Origin: Acidimicrobiia bacterium
Lineage (GTDB): Bacteria; Acidobacteriota; Terriglobia; Bryobacterales; Bryobacteraceae
DNA length: 64,000 nt
NCBI GenBank assembly: GCA_016871315.1
Contig: VFZE01000003.1
Location: 124,001-188,000, forward strand
Reading direction: 5' to 3'
Part shown: positions 52,246-60,503 of the stretch, in pieces
How positions within the stretch are numbered: position 1 is the stretch's first letter
How the letters are laid out: the number at the start of each line of letters is the position of its first letter
Translations under genes and position numbers: made by a program
The notes under the pieces: model-generated
Databases searched by the model: none
Told to the model about the DNA's origin: nothing
Seen by the model: the letters and a program-made list of their open reading frames with translations, nothing else

Positions 52246-52806
52246 GTGAGCATCGAGTTGCAAGAGTACCGGCCCGGCCTGGAACCCGTCGAAGGCTTGT
52301 TTGAGCGCATCGATTCCACCAAGGATCAGCCTTTTCCAGGCACCATCTTCACCACCACCGTCGATAGTGTCATCAACTGGGGGCGCAAGAACTCGATCTG
52401 GCCCATGACCTTCGGCTTGGCCTGCTGCGCCATTGAGATGATGTCGATGAGCGCTTCGCGCTTCGACATCTCCCGCTTCGGGGCCGAGGTTTTCCGCGGC
52501 TCTCCCCGCCAGGCCGATCTGATGATCATTGCGGGCCGTGTTTCCAACAAAATGGCTCCCGTTGTCCGGCGCCTTTACCAGCAGATGCCGGAACCCAGGT
52601 GGGTCATCTCCATGGGCGCCTGCGCCACTTCCACCGGCGTCTTCTCCAACTACGCCCTCATCCCGGTGAACCAGGTAATTCCCGTGGATGTTTACGTGCC
52701 CGGCTGCCCACCCCGGCCCGAACAGCTGATCTATGCCATCATGCTGCTGCAAAAGAAAATCGAGCAGCAAAAGGGTACTCTCCGTCAGGTCCTCAATCTC
52801 GACTAA
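52246..52806 (+). CDS. nuoB: NADH-quinone oxidoreductase subunit B (NuoB-like), stand-alone
   Basis: A 186-residue Fe-S subunit carrying the N2 [4Fe-4S] cluster next to the quinone site of respiratory complex I. The four expected ligands are present: C60 and C61 (GLACCAIEM), C126 (MGACATS) and C154 (VPGCPPRPE). Length is normal. The start is GTG 52246; a GATAAT hexamer (52234-52239) lies 6 bases before it, suggesting a leaderless transcript. No other nuo gene is present nearby: malQ is on one side and flagellar flaG on the other. It may be an extra copy or a scattered nuo arrangement. Confidence 0.9.
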   Translation: MSIELQEYRPGLEPVEGLFERIDSTKDQPFPGTIFTTTVDSVINWGRKNSIWPMTFGLACCAIEMMSMSASRFDISRFGAEVFRGSPRQADLMIIAGRVSNKMAPVVRRLYQQMPEPRWVISMGACATSTGVFSNYALIPVNQVIPVDVYVPGCPPRPEQLIYAIMLLQKKIEQQKGTLRQVLNLD

Positions 52807-52889
52807 GGTCTTTTTTCCTCCTCTTCCAGCCCTCTCTGCCGATGAGTCTGTTTGTAAGGTGATGGCATTCACCCTCAAGGAGGTCCAAG

Positions 52890-53171
52890 ATGGAGATCTC
52901 AGCCGTTAATTCGATAATCGCTGCGTCGGTCGCCCCGTCCCCGGTGAAGTCGCCCGAGGCGCAGGCCGAGTCCAGACAACTGATTCGGGCATTGAAGAAG
53001 CTGAACGAGTCGGAATTGCTTGGCAACAATCATGAGCTGACTTTTGTGATGGATCGGGAAACGCGCCGGCCGCTGGTTCGCATCATTAACCGCGAAACCA
53101 AGGAAATCGTTCAGCAGATTCCGCCCGAATACGTCCTGCGGATGGCCGAGGAGCTCAACTCCCGCCGCTGA
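52890..53171 (+). CDS. flaG: Flagellar protein FlaG
   Basis: A 93-residue FlaG-family protein thought to limit filament length or aid FliD. The N-terminal half is variable and low in complexity; the conserved core is LTFVMDRETRRPLVRIINRE followed by KEIVQQIPPEYVLRMAEEL, diagnostic of FlaG. A strong AAGGAGG site lies 8 bases before the ATG. It is followed 70 bases later by fliS in the same direction, a usual late-flagellar pairing; fliC and fliD are not in the window. Confidence 0.9.
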   Translation: MEISAVNSIIAASVAPSPVKSPEAQAESRQLIRALKKLNESELLGNNHELTFVMDRETRRPLVRIINRETKEIVQQIPPEYVLRMAEELNSRR

Positions 53172-53241
53172 CAAAACGCCATACCGGCGATCGCGCATCA
53201 ACGAATTCTATCAGTGTGAAACATCGGAGGAAGACCAATTC

Positions 53242-53667
53242 ATGTCCATCCAAGCGCGGCAGGCCTATCTGGAGGGCGAGATCCTCAACGCCAGTCCTTT
53301 GCAGTTGGTTCAAATGCTGTACCGCGCGGCCCTGGATTCGGTCGCCTCTGCCCGTCATCACCTCCGCTCCCGCGATATTGCCGCTCGCAGCCGCCAGATT
53401 TCTCGCGCCGGAGAAATCCTCAATGAACTTTCCATCTCCGTGAACCGCGACCAGGGCGGCCCGATCGCCCAGAACCTCGTCGAACTCTACGATTACATGC
53501 AGCGACTCCTCATGGACGCCAATTTCCGCCAGGCCGACGCCCCCCTCGAGGAGCTCGAACGGCTTCTCTCCGTGCTCTTGGATGCTTGGGAGAAGGCCGC
53601 CGCCCTGCAGCCCCCCCTGATCCCGGATTCCGATCCCGCACTCACGCTCCAGGAAGCATCGGCCTAG
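53242..53667 (+). CDS. fliS: Flagellar export chaperone FliS
   Basis: A 141-residue cytoplasmic chaperone that binds flagellin and prevents early polymerisation. The start ARQAYLEGEILNASPLQLVQ and the LYRAALDSVASARHHLRSRD helix are typical, as is GGPIAQNLVELYDYMQRLL (the YxYM-like segment). Helical bundle length is normal. The ATG is preceded by GGAGGAAGACC. The last 26 bases overlap the convergent FlgJ-like gene. Confidence 0.92.
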   Translation: MSIQARQAYLEGEILNASPLQLVQMLYRAALDSVASARHHLRSRDIAARSRQISRAGEILNELSISVNRDQGGPIAQNLVELYDYMQRLLMDANFRQADAPLEELERLLSVLLDAWEKAAALQPPLIPDSDPALTLQEASA

Positions 53668-53986
53668 GCCCGCCGCCTTTGGACTGCCCGTCCTTCGTCA
53701 AGCTTTCTCGCACCATCGTCGCCATCCCTAGCCCGCCGCCGGCCGCCAACGCCTGCGCCAGCTGTTCCTCGGCCAGCTCCATCATCCGGCTCCCCGCTTC
53801 CTTCTCCTCCCCCGCCATCCACCCGCTGCCCGACTCCCGGATGTGACGCAGCATCTGCGCCACCATCAGCGCTTCAAACTGGCTTGCCGATTCCGCCAGC
53901 CGCTGCGGCGAATCGGAAACTCCTCCTCCCCCTGCTTCTCTGCCCTCCAAGACTCCCATACCGCCTCTCACTGCCGTGATCTCCAT
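53642..53986 (-). CDS. flgJ: FlgJ-like rod-binding (rod cap) protein, no muramidase domain
   Basis: A 114-residue protein equal to the N-terminal rod-binding domain of FlgJ: SASQFEALMVAQMLRHIRES, then MMELAEEQLAQALAAGGGLGM. It acts as a scaffold under the flagellar rod in the periplasm. The C-terminal peptidoglycan-hydrolase domain of enterobacterial FlgJ is absent, a common state in other phyla, where a separate lytic enzyme is used. It is the last gene of the minus-strand flagellar run after flgI (15 bases), and its 3' end overlaps fliS. Confidence 0.85.
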   Translation of the reverse strand: MEITAVRGGMGVLEGREAGGGGVSDSPQRLAESASQFEALMVAQMLRHIRESGSGWMAGEEKEAGSRMMELAEEQLAQALAAGGGLGMATMVRESLTKDGQSKGGGPRPMLPGA

Positions 53987-54001
53987 GGTCCGTTTTCCCT
54001 C

Positions 54002-55153
54002 TCAGATGACTTCGATTTCCGCGTCCAGTGCTCCGGCCGCTTGCAGGTTCTGCAGAATCGCGATCACGTCGCGCGGCGTGGAGCCGATTGCCATCAGCGC
54101 CCGCACCAATTCCTCCACCGTCGCTCCCTCCTTCAGGTCCAGGTGGCGCGCCTTTTCCTCCTTCACGCCCACCCCGATCTGCGGCACCACCGCCGTTTCC
54201 CCGCCCGACAGTGCCGGAGGTTGCGATACGGCGAAGCTCGTCTCCACCTCCACCGTCAGATTCCCATGCAGGATCGAGACCGGCCCGATGCGCACCTCCT
54301 TGCCCATCGCGATCGTCCCCGTTCGCTCGTTGATCACGATCTTCGCCATGCGGTCCACATCGATCGCCAACGATTCCAGGTGAGCCAGGAACTCCACCGG
54401 CCGGTGCTTGTAGGCGGGCGGCACGTCCACCACCACAAGTGACGGATTCTCAGCCCGCGCCACGTCGCCATCGTTGCCGGCGAATTGCCGGTTGATTGTG
54501 TGCGTGATCCGGGAAGCGTTGCTGAAGTCGCTCCGTTTCAATTGCAGCCGGAAGTGATCCGAGGCAAGTGTCATCGGAGGCGACAGTTCCACAATGGCGC
54601 CGTTGGGAATCCTGCCCGTCGTCGGATGGTTCACCGTCTGGTTGTTCCCGCCTCCGCGTCCTGCCACGAAACCTCCGGTCACCACCGGTCCCTGAGCCAC
54701 CGCGTAGACCTGCCCGTTCGCGCCCTTGAGCGGCGTCATGATCAGCAGCCCTCCCTGCAGGGTCGTCGCGTCGCCCATCGCCGCCACCGTCGTATCGATC
54801 CTCGTCCCTGCCTGCGCAAATGGCCCCAGCGTCGCCGTCACCATCACCGCCGCCGTGTTCTTGGCCTGCAAGGCAGTCGGAGGAACCGAGACGCCCATCC
54901 GCTCCAGCATGTTGCTCAAAGTCTGTGCGGAAAACACCGTTTGCCGCTTGTCGCCGGCCCCGGCCAGTCCCACCACCAGCCCGTAGCCCACCAGCTGGTT
55001 TTCCCGCACACCCTCCAGCGCAATCAGCTCCTTCAGCCGCGTCCGCGCCGGGGCAACATCGGTCTCAGCGCCCATTAGCCCCGGAGCCGCACATACAGCA
55101 AGCAGCAGACTGCCTTTCCCCAACCTCGCCAAAACAGCCATTCTCCGCTTCAA
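54002..55153 (-). CDS. flgI: Flagellar P-ring protein FlgI
   Basis: A 383-residue periplasmic ring protein surrounding the rod in the peptidoglycan layer. The signal peptide lies within residues 5-29 (ARLGKGSLLLAVCAAPGLMG). Family motifs are IALEGVRENQLVGYGLVVGL, SNMLERMGVSVP, AAVMVTATLGPFAQAGTRID and the C-terminal LVRALMAIGSTPRDVIAILQ. Length fits the family. It lies 13 bases downstream of flgH in the same direction. Presence of both P and L rings supports a diderm envelope. Confidence 0.95.
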   Translation of the reverse strand: MKRRMAVLARLGKGSLLLAVCAAPGLMGAETDVAPARTRLKELIALEGVRENQLVGYGLVVGLAGAGDKRQTVFSAQTLSNMLERMGVSVPPTALQAKNTAAVMVTATLGPFAQAGTRIDTTVAAMGDATTLQGGLLIMTPLKGANGQVYAVAQGPVVTGGFVAGRGGGNNQTVNHPTTGRIPNGAIVELSPPMTLASDHFRLQLKRSDFSNASRITHTINRQFAGNDGDVARAENPSLVVVDVPPAYKHRPVEFLAHLESLAIDVDRMAKIVINERTGTIAMGKEVRIGPVSILHGNLTVEVETSFAVSQPPALSGGETAVVPQIGVGVKEEKARHLDLKEGATVEELVRALMAIGSTPRDVIAILQNLQAAGALDAEIEVI

Positions 55154-55166
55154 TCCACACTCTCCC

Positions 55167-55841
55167 CTAAATCGGCAGGATGCCCGTCAGCAGCCGGAAC
55201 AGAATATTCGGGCGCCGGATCGCGTCTCCCACCAGACCCTTGCCCTGAATCCTCACCTCCAGGTTCGCCAGCCGGTCCGAGCGCAGCATGTTCCCTGCTC
55301 CGACATCATTCCAGCGCGCCACACCACGCACGACAACCTGCTGCCGCTCGCTGTTGACGATCACGTCTTTCACTCCCTCCAGCACCAGGTATCCGTTCGG
55401 AAGCACGTGCGTCACCCGCGCCGACAGTGTCGTCGTCAGAACCGTTTCCCGGCTCGTTTCCCCCGCCCCCTGTAACTGCTGGTTGCTGTCGAATCCGCCG
55501 AGATTGGCCAGCGGCGTTCCCGCGCCGATCGGTCCCAGCACCGCGCTCACCCCGCTCTTCAGCGAGGACTTGCGGTTGGAATTCGACGTCCCCTTCGCCA
55601 GCGCCGAGGCCCGGTCCGATACCAGTATCGTCACCAGGTCGTCCACCTGCGCGCTACGCAGGTCGCGCGAAAGATCCCCCAGCCTGGCGTTGGGAGAGTA
55701 GAGCGATCCCGGGCTTGCCAGGCTTTCGGCTCCGCGCCGTGTCGCCTCTTCCACGTACTGGTCCAGTGCGCTGGGCTTTTGCCCGAATGCGGCCAGCGCC
55801 AGCATACATGTCATTCCTGCGGTTCTCATCATTGTCCTCAT
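55167..55841 (-). CDS. flgH: Flagellar L-ring protein FlgH
   Basis: A 224-residue outer-membrane ring protein. The core is recognisable from SLYSPNARLGDLSRDLRSAQ through DDLVTILVSDRASALAKGTS to the end GDAIRRPNILFRLLTGILPI. FlgH is usually a lipoprotein, but no proper lipobox is seen: MRTAGMTCMLALAAFGQ reads as an ordinary signal peptide with the Cys too early. The start is 55841 or the third Met at 55829, which would leave a normal signal. It overlaps the flgA stop by 4 bases, so the two are coupled. Confidence 0.92.
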   Translation of the reverse strand: MRTMMRTAGMTCMLALAAFGQKPSALDQYVEEATRRGAESLASPGSLYSPNARLGDLSRDLRSAQVDDLVTILVSDRASALAKGTSNSNRKSSLKSGVSAVLGPIGAGTPLANLGGFDSNQQLQGAGETSRETVLTTTLSARVTHVLPNGYLVLEGVKDVIVNSERQQVVVRGVARWNDVGAGNMLRSDRLANLEVRIQGKGLVGDAIRRPNILFRLLTGILPI

Positions 55842-56740
55842 CTTGCCGGTTCCACCTCCACTTGCGCCTTCCCCGGTCCGGAGACTCTTGCCGGAATCCT
55901 CCTGCCCGATGTTGCATTCTTCACCAGAATCCGGTCCCCCAGCCGTCCGCCGGACTCCGCACGCGCCTTCAGGCTGATTCGCGCCGCGCCGCTGGCCGCC
56001 ACCAGTTGAATCTCATCGCCAGGCTCCACAAGGCGCGGAGCCTGCAACTGGGAAGCAAGAATCGCAGCCCCCGCCTCCAGCTTCCGCCGCGGCGCCTTGC
56101 CCACTGCCGCCGATGGCTCTACGAGCGCTTTCTCTCCAGTTCTCATTCCAGGGCCGCTCTCCACTCGCACCTGACCCGGCTGGATCTGCTTCCCCGCGGC
56201 CAGAGGCTCCACCGCCACCAGCCGGGTTTCCACGCTCTCTACCTTTGCTCTTACCCAGAACGGGACGCTCCGTCCCTCCCCGTAGCGCACCACGCCGCGG
56301 AACCGCATCGCGCCGGTATGATCAGGCACAGCTCTTTCGGCGCCCAGCAAATGCAGCGTTCCCTGCGGAGCCGGCCATTTGCTGTAGTCGACGATCTCGA
56401 TGCGCCCCTCCTTTTCTCCTAGCTCTTCCCGCAACGCCTTTTCCAGCGCCTCCCGCTCCAGCGGCGCCGTCCGGTATCGGAAACAGACCGCATCGAGAGG
56501 TATCGCTTCCATGTGGAACTTCGTGGCCAGCCGCTGCAACTCCTCCCCGCGCACAATCCGCTCGGCGCCCGGATACGGCGCAAATCCGATCCGCGTCTCC
56601 GGCGGAATCCCCGCGAACAGTCTGTGCGCGCGCGCCAGGTCCGAGCCGAGAATGTGACGCCCTTCGACGTCGATGCATTCTCCCGCCGCCGCCATCGGCA
56701 AGGCCAGCAAGAACCCGCCCATCTTCCTCAGTATCGCCAT
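55838..56740 (-). CDS. flgA: Flagellar P-ring assembly chaperone FlgA
   Basis: A 300-residue periplasmic chaperone for P-ring formation. The signal peptide is MAILRKMGGFLLALPMAAAG. The C-terminal SAF-like domain gives the assignment: VEPLAAGKQIQPGQVRVESG, then AILASQLQAPRLVEPGDEIQ and the closing RILVKNATSGRRIPARVSGP. The N-terminal half is less conserved, as usual. It sits between flgG (2 bases upstream) and flgH (4-base overlap), a compact operon order flgF-flgG-flgA-flgH-flgI-flgJ. Confidence 0.9.
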   Translation of the reverse strand: MAILRKMGGFLLALPMAAAGECIDVEGRHILGSDLARAHRLFAGIPPETRIGFAPYPGAERIVRGEELQRLATKFHMEAIPLDAVCFRYRTAPLEREALEKALREELGEKEGRIEIVDYSKWPAPQGTLHLLGAERAVPDHTGAMRFRGVVRYGEGRSVPFWVRAKVESVETRLVAVEPLAAGKQIQPGQVRVESGPGMRTGEKALVEPSAAVGKAPRRKLEAGAAILASQLQAPRLVEPGDEIQLVAASGAARISLKARAESGGRLGDRILVKNATSGRRIPARVSGPGKAQVEVEPAR

Positions 56741-56742
56741 AT

Positions 56743-57534
56743 CTATCGCGTCAGGTTATTCACCTGCTGGTACATTTCATCCGCCGCCCGCACCACTTTT
56801 GTGTTCGCCTCATAGGCCCGCTGGCTGACGATCAGGTTGATGAATTCCTCAACCACGCTCACGTTGGACGCCTCGACGAATCCTTGTTGCAGCGTGCCCA
56901 GACCCTCCTGCCCGCCGGGGTTGCCGACCGTCGGCTCTCCGCTCGCGTCGGTGGGCACAAACAGGTTCCGGCCGATGCTGTTCAGTCCGGCCGGATTGGT
57001 GAAGTTGGCCAGCTGGATCTGTCCGGCCAGCTGCGCCGCCGACTGGCCCGGCTGAATGAAGCTCACCGTGCCATCCTGCGCGATCGTCACCGATTGCGCC
57101 TCCGGCGGAATCGTCACTTGCGGCTCGATCGGGTCGCCGTCGCCGGTCACGATATTGCCGTCGCGGTCCAGGTGAAAGTTGCCGGCGCGCGTGTAGGCCA
57201 GCTCCCCGGTTGCTCTCCGCACCTGAAAGAATCCCCGGCCCTCAATCACCATGTCCAGCGGATTCCCGGTGGACTGGAAATTACCCTGGGAAAAGATGAT
57301 CTCGTTCGAACTCGCCTTTGTCCCAAGCCCGAGTTGCAGGCCCGTCGGCACCACCGTCTGCGCTCCCGCCGCCGCGCCCGGCTGCACCAGGCTCTGGTAG
57401 AGTAAGTCCTGAAATTGCGCGCGCCGCTGCTTGAATCCGACCGTGTTGGCGTTGGCCAGATTATGCGCGATATTGTCCACGTTCATCTGCTGTGCCGTCA
57501 GTCCGCTGGCGGCGCTGAATAATGCTCGTATCAT
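56743..57534 (-). CDS. flgG: Flagellar distal rod protein FlgG
   Basis: A 263-residue distal rod subunit. The N-terminal rod motif is MIRALFSAASGLTAQQMNVD followed by NIAHNLANANTVGFKQRRA; the middle has FSQGNFQSTGNPLDMVIEGR; the C-terminal helix is EASNVSVVEEFINLIVSQRA and YEANTKVVRAADEMYQQVN. These are all standard for FlgG with its normal length of about 260. It follows flgF by 27 bases on the same strand and precedes flgA. Confidence 0.95.
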   Translation of the reverse strand: MIRALFSAASGLTAQQMNVDNIAHNLANANTVGFKQRRAQFQDLLYQSLVQPGAAAGAQTVVPTGLQLGLGTKASSNEIIFSQGNFQSTGNPLDMVIEGRGFFQVRRATGELAYTRAGNFHLDRDGNIVTGDGDPIEPQVTIPPEAQSVTIAQDGTVSFIQPGQSAAQLAGQIQLANFTNPAGLNSIGRNLFVPTDASGEPTVGNPGGQEGLGTLQQGFVEASNVSVVEEFINLIVSQRAYEANTKVVRAADEMYQQVNNLTR

Positions 57535-57561
57535 GCCTGTTGTGACTCTCCTTAAGCTGAT

Positions 57562-58311
57562 TTACGACCCGACACGGGCCACCTCTTCCGACTTCCGGCT
57601 CATCTCCGAGCTGATCTGTATCGCCTTCTGCAGCATTTCAAACTGCCGCATCACCGTCACCAGCCGCACCGCCGATTCGGCCGGCGTGAAGTTGGCTCCC
57701 TCCAGCTTTCCCTGGTGCGCCACCGCATCCGGCGCCGCCTGCGGAGTGATCCCCGGATCGCTCAGCTGGAAATATGTTCCCGAATGTTTCGCCAGATGGT
57801 CCGGCTGCTGAAACTCGACGATGGCAAGCTGCGCCACCGCCGCTCCACCCTGCCGGATCGCCCCGGTTGCCGTGATCTCCACCGTCTGCGCAGGATTCAG
57901 CTGGATTGGCTGGCCGCCGGTCCCCTGAACCGCAAAGCCGTCCAGCGTCTGTAGCTGTCCGGCGCGCGACAATTGAAAACTTCCGTTGCGCGTGTAGAGC
58001 GGTCCGGCGGGTCCGGCGACGGTAAAAAATCCTTTCCCCTGGATCGCCACATGCAACGGATTACCCGTGGTCTGCAGACTCCCTTGCGTGAAATCGGTCC
58101 AGTGGCGTTCAATCACCGGCGCCGTCGGCGGCAGCGGCGCCACGCTGGCATCCACCGAGGCCAGCGCTTCCGGCGATATATATAGGCTGTAAAATTCCCG
58201 GTCTGCTTTGTAGCCCGCGCTTGCCTGGTTGGCGATGTTGTTGGCCAGCATCTCCAGGGCTTCCATGCGGGCTTTCATTCCGCTGGCTGCGGAAATCGTC
58301 AGCGCATCCAT
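57562..58311 (-). CDS. flgF: Flagellar proximal rod protein FlgF
   Basis: A 249-residue rod protein of the FlgE/F/G family. It begins MDALTISAASGMKARMEALE then MLANNIANQASAGYKADRE; GSLQTTGNPLHVAIQGKGFF is the shared mid-motif. The C-terminal helix is shorter and less conserved than in FlgG (VRLVTVMRQFEMLQKAIQIS), which together with its position before flgG points to FlgF. It is the first gene of the minus-strand flagellar operon, preceded by GAGAGGG and divergent from fliK. Confidence 0.88.
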   Translation of the reverse strand: MDALTISAASGMKARMEALEMLANNIANQASAGYKADREFYSLYISPEALASVDASVAPLPPTAPVIERHWTDFTQGSLQTTGNPLHVAIQGKGFFTVAGPAGPLYTRNGSFQLSRAGQLQTLDGFAVQGTGGQPIQLNPAQTVEITATGAIRQGGAAVAQLAIVEFQQPDHLAKHSGTYFQLSDPGITPQAAPDAVAHQGKLEGANFTPAESAVRLVTVMRQFEMLQKAIQISSEMSRKSEEVARVGS

Positions 58312-58480
58312 GCCCTCTCCTATGCAATCTCACCGCCATCCAACCTCCTTCCTAAATCCCTTGCAATTCTGCCGATATGCGCGGAAGAGGGACAGTTGCG
58401 TGCGCCATTTTCCCGTCACCGCCGACCATTCCTCGCCGCTCCTCTCCTTCCCAACCTCATGATTTTTCTGCCGCCACTCT

Positions 58481-60139
58481 TTGGCCCCATTCTTGCTCCA
58501 TTCCTCCGCAGTGATTTCGACCTCTCTGTTTCCCGCAGACTCGCTGCCCATGACCGCGCCCGGCTCCCCGGAGCTTGGCAGCACGCAGCTGACCCCGCAG
58601 TTTGCTAATCCCCAACTCCCCACTTTTGAATCCGGTAGCCAGACTGGCTGGTTCCGGCATCTGGTCGAGTTCGAGATCGATTCCAGCATCGCTTTGGAGG
58701 AGATTCCCGCCGAAGAGGCTGACCATTCCGCCGGCGAAATCGCGGTTTCTCTCCTTTTGTCCCGCATTCCGGTGCTCCTGCAGGTTCCCGGAATGCAAGC
58801 GGATGTTCCAATTCGGGACTTCGTTCCCGAGTTCGGTTCTCAGTTCCATGCCCGGATCGATACCGAACCGTCTCCGGCTGCCGATCTGGCCCAAGTGCTT
58901 ATCGACAGCATGATGATGGAGCCGCCGCCGCAGGAGGAGCAGCCTGTCCAGCCCCCCCAACGCCAGTCTATGGATGGACCTGTCCCCGTTCCCCAACCTT
59001 CTCCCTCTGAGCCTCCCACAAACGTAGAACCGGGGGAACCGGCCGCGGCTATCCGCCCGGAGCCTCCTCCGCCTCTCTTTGTTCAGGAGCTGAATCCGCA
59101 GAAGCCGGAAACGCCCCCCCATCCGCCTTCTCTGGCTCCGCCCGCGCCATCTCCGCATCCGCCACAGGAATCGGCCGCCACACCCGCTTCCACTCCGCCC
59201 CACTCGCGAAACGTCGATTCCGTTCCCGGCCCCTTTCACCAAGCCGTCATGACCACCGAAAATCCACCGGCTCAGCAGGTCGCCTTCGCTCTCGACATCT
59301 CCTCCGATCCACAGGAACAGCCACTCCATGCTTCAACGCCCGCCAGCCAGAGCTCTCCGTTGCCTGCCGCGCGGCCGCGGTCCTCAGAGCCCCCTTCTTC
59401 CCGCGAACTCACCGCAAAGGCTCCATCCGTTGCCGCCGAACCAGCCGCCGGCACCGCCGCTCCGGAGCTTGGTGAAACCTCCACGGCGACCGGCGGCGGG
59501 AGTCAACAGGAAGCCTCTGCTGACCCGCGCGCCGTCCGCCCGGATCATCCTCCTCTTCCACGGGCGGCAGCTTCGCAGCAGCCCAACCAGTTTGTACTCG
59601 CCGCACAGCCCGATACCGCCGCGCCATCTTCCTTGCAGGCCGCCCCGGCCATGCGCAGCCAGGTAACGCAGACCTCCGAACATGCCCAGGCTCCACTGCC
59701 GCTGGAGCCCGGCTCTGTCCACGGCCCGGTTTCCAGTATTCGCATCCGCCTTGCCGGGGACACGGCGCAACCTGTTGATGTGAACCTCGCCGGCCGCGGC
59801 GCCGGGATCCGCGTCTCGGTCCACAGCGGGGACCTTCAGCTGAACGACCGGCTTCGTGGTCAGGTTGCCGATCTTGTCGCCGGCATGGAACGCGGAGGCT
59901 TCCGCGCCGCCGTCGCTGCCGACAACTCCTCTTCCATGAGCTCCTCCCACGAGTTTTCTCATAACCAACAGGCTCGCGATGGCTCGCCCGGGCAGCATGC
60001 GCAGCAGCAGTCCCGCCAGCAGCAACACGCCGACGACGCGTTTCCGAACTTCACCCACCAGCAACGGCGGAACTCCCCCGGCTCCACCTGGGCCGGCATG
60101 TGGGAGACCCAATTCCAGGACACGCAATTCACCAACTAG
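58481..60139 (+). CDS. fliK: FliK-like flagellar hook-length control protein
   Basis: A protein of up to 552 residues. Most of it (about residues 140-440) is Pro/Ala/Ser/Gln-rich and disordered, as expected for the molecular ruler part. The conserved C-terminal Flg_hook domain is at about 410-490: SSIRIRLAGDTAQPVDVNLA, then RVSVHSGDLQLNDRLRGQVA and LVAGMERGGFRAAV. A Gln/His-rich tail follows. The start is unresolved: TTG 58481, GTG 58511 and ATG 58550 are possible and none has a good ribosome-binding site. It lies 8 bases before flgD, the usual fliK-flgD-flgE order. Confidence 0.8.
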   Translation: MAPFLLHSSAVISTSLFPADSLPMTAPGSPELGSTQLTPQFANPQLPTFESGSQTGWFRHLVEFEIDSSIALEEIPAEEADHSAGEIAVSLLLSRIPVLLQVPGMQADVPIRDFVPEFGSQFHARIDTEPSPAADLAQVLIDSMMMEPPPQEEQPVQPPQRQSMDGPVPVPQPSPSEPPTNVEPGEPAAAIRPEPPPPLFVQELNPQKPETPPHPPSLAPPAPSPHPPQESAATPASTPPHSRNVDSVPGPFHQAVMTTENPPAQQVAFALDISSDPQEQPLHASTPASQSSPLPAARPRSSEPPSSRELTAKAPSVAAEPAAGTAAPELGETSTATGGGSQQEASADPRAVRPDHPPLPRAAASQQPNQFVLAAQPDTAAPSSLQAAPAMRSQVTQTSEHAQAPLPLEPGSVHGPVSSIRIRLAGDTAQPVDVNLAGRGAGIRVSVHSGDLQLNDRLRGQVADLVAGMERGGFRAAVAADNSSSMSSSHEFSHNQQARDGSPGQHAQQQSRQQQHADDAFPNFTHQQRRNSPGSTWAGMWETQFQDTQFTN

Positions 60140-60147
60140 GAGACGAA

Positions 60148-60459
60148 ATGGCTTCCTTCGCAATACCGGCTTCCCCCTCCGCCGCCGCGGCCTCGCTGCC
60201 GCAGTCGGCTTCTCAAGCCGCCGCTGCCGAGGCGCAGCAAAACAAGGAGATTTTTCTCAAGCTGCTTGTCGCGCAACTACAGAATCAAAACCCCACAGAC
60301 CCGGCCGATCCCATCCAGTTTGTGACCCAGCTGGCCCAGTTCACCGGCCTCGAGCAGACCATCGCGATGCGGCAGGAGCTGGAGTCGATCAAGGCTCTTC
60401 TGGAGGTCGCCACCGCTCCGGTTGCGGTTCCTCCGGCAACCAGTCCCCGGCTCCCATGA
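60148..60459 (+). CDS. flgD: Hook-assembly scaffold FlgD, N-terminal domain only
   Basis: A 103-residue protein with the conserved FlgD N-terminus: NKEIFLKLLVAQLQNQNPTD then PIQFVTQLAQFTGLEQTIAM. FlgD caps the growing hook. Standard FlgD is about 220 residues with a C-terminal Ig-like/tudor region; here the protein ends soon after the N-terminal domain, with a Pro-rich tail and a clean stop, so no frameshift remnant is seen in the 44 bases before flgE. The ATG at 60148 follows AGGAGACGAA. Short FlgDs occur in several phyla, so it may be functional. Confidence 0.88.
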   Translation: MASFAIPASPSAAAASLPQSASQAAAAEAQQNKEIFLKLLVAQLQNQNPTDPADPIQFVTQLAQFTGLEQTIAMRQELESIKALLEVATAPVAVPPATSPRLP

Positions 60460-60503
60460 GATCAAATCAACATCAATAGACAAACGTGGAGGAACTCTAA
60501 GAA

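Noticed and set aside
52807-52889. Possible sigma-28 (flagellar) promoter before flaG (GCCGATGA)
   Set aside because: The -10-like GCCGATGA has no TAAA-type -35 at the right distance, so I did not list it.
58330-58767. Minus-strand ORF upstream of flgF
   Set aside because: It overlaps the fliK start and has no recognisable domain; likely a shadow.
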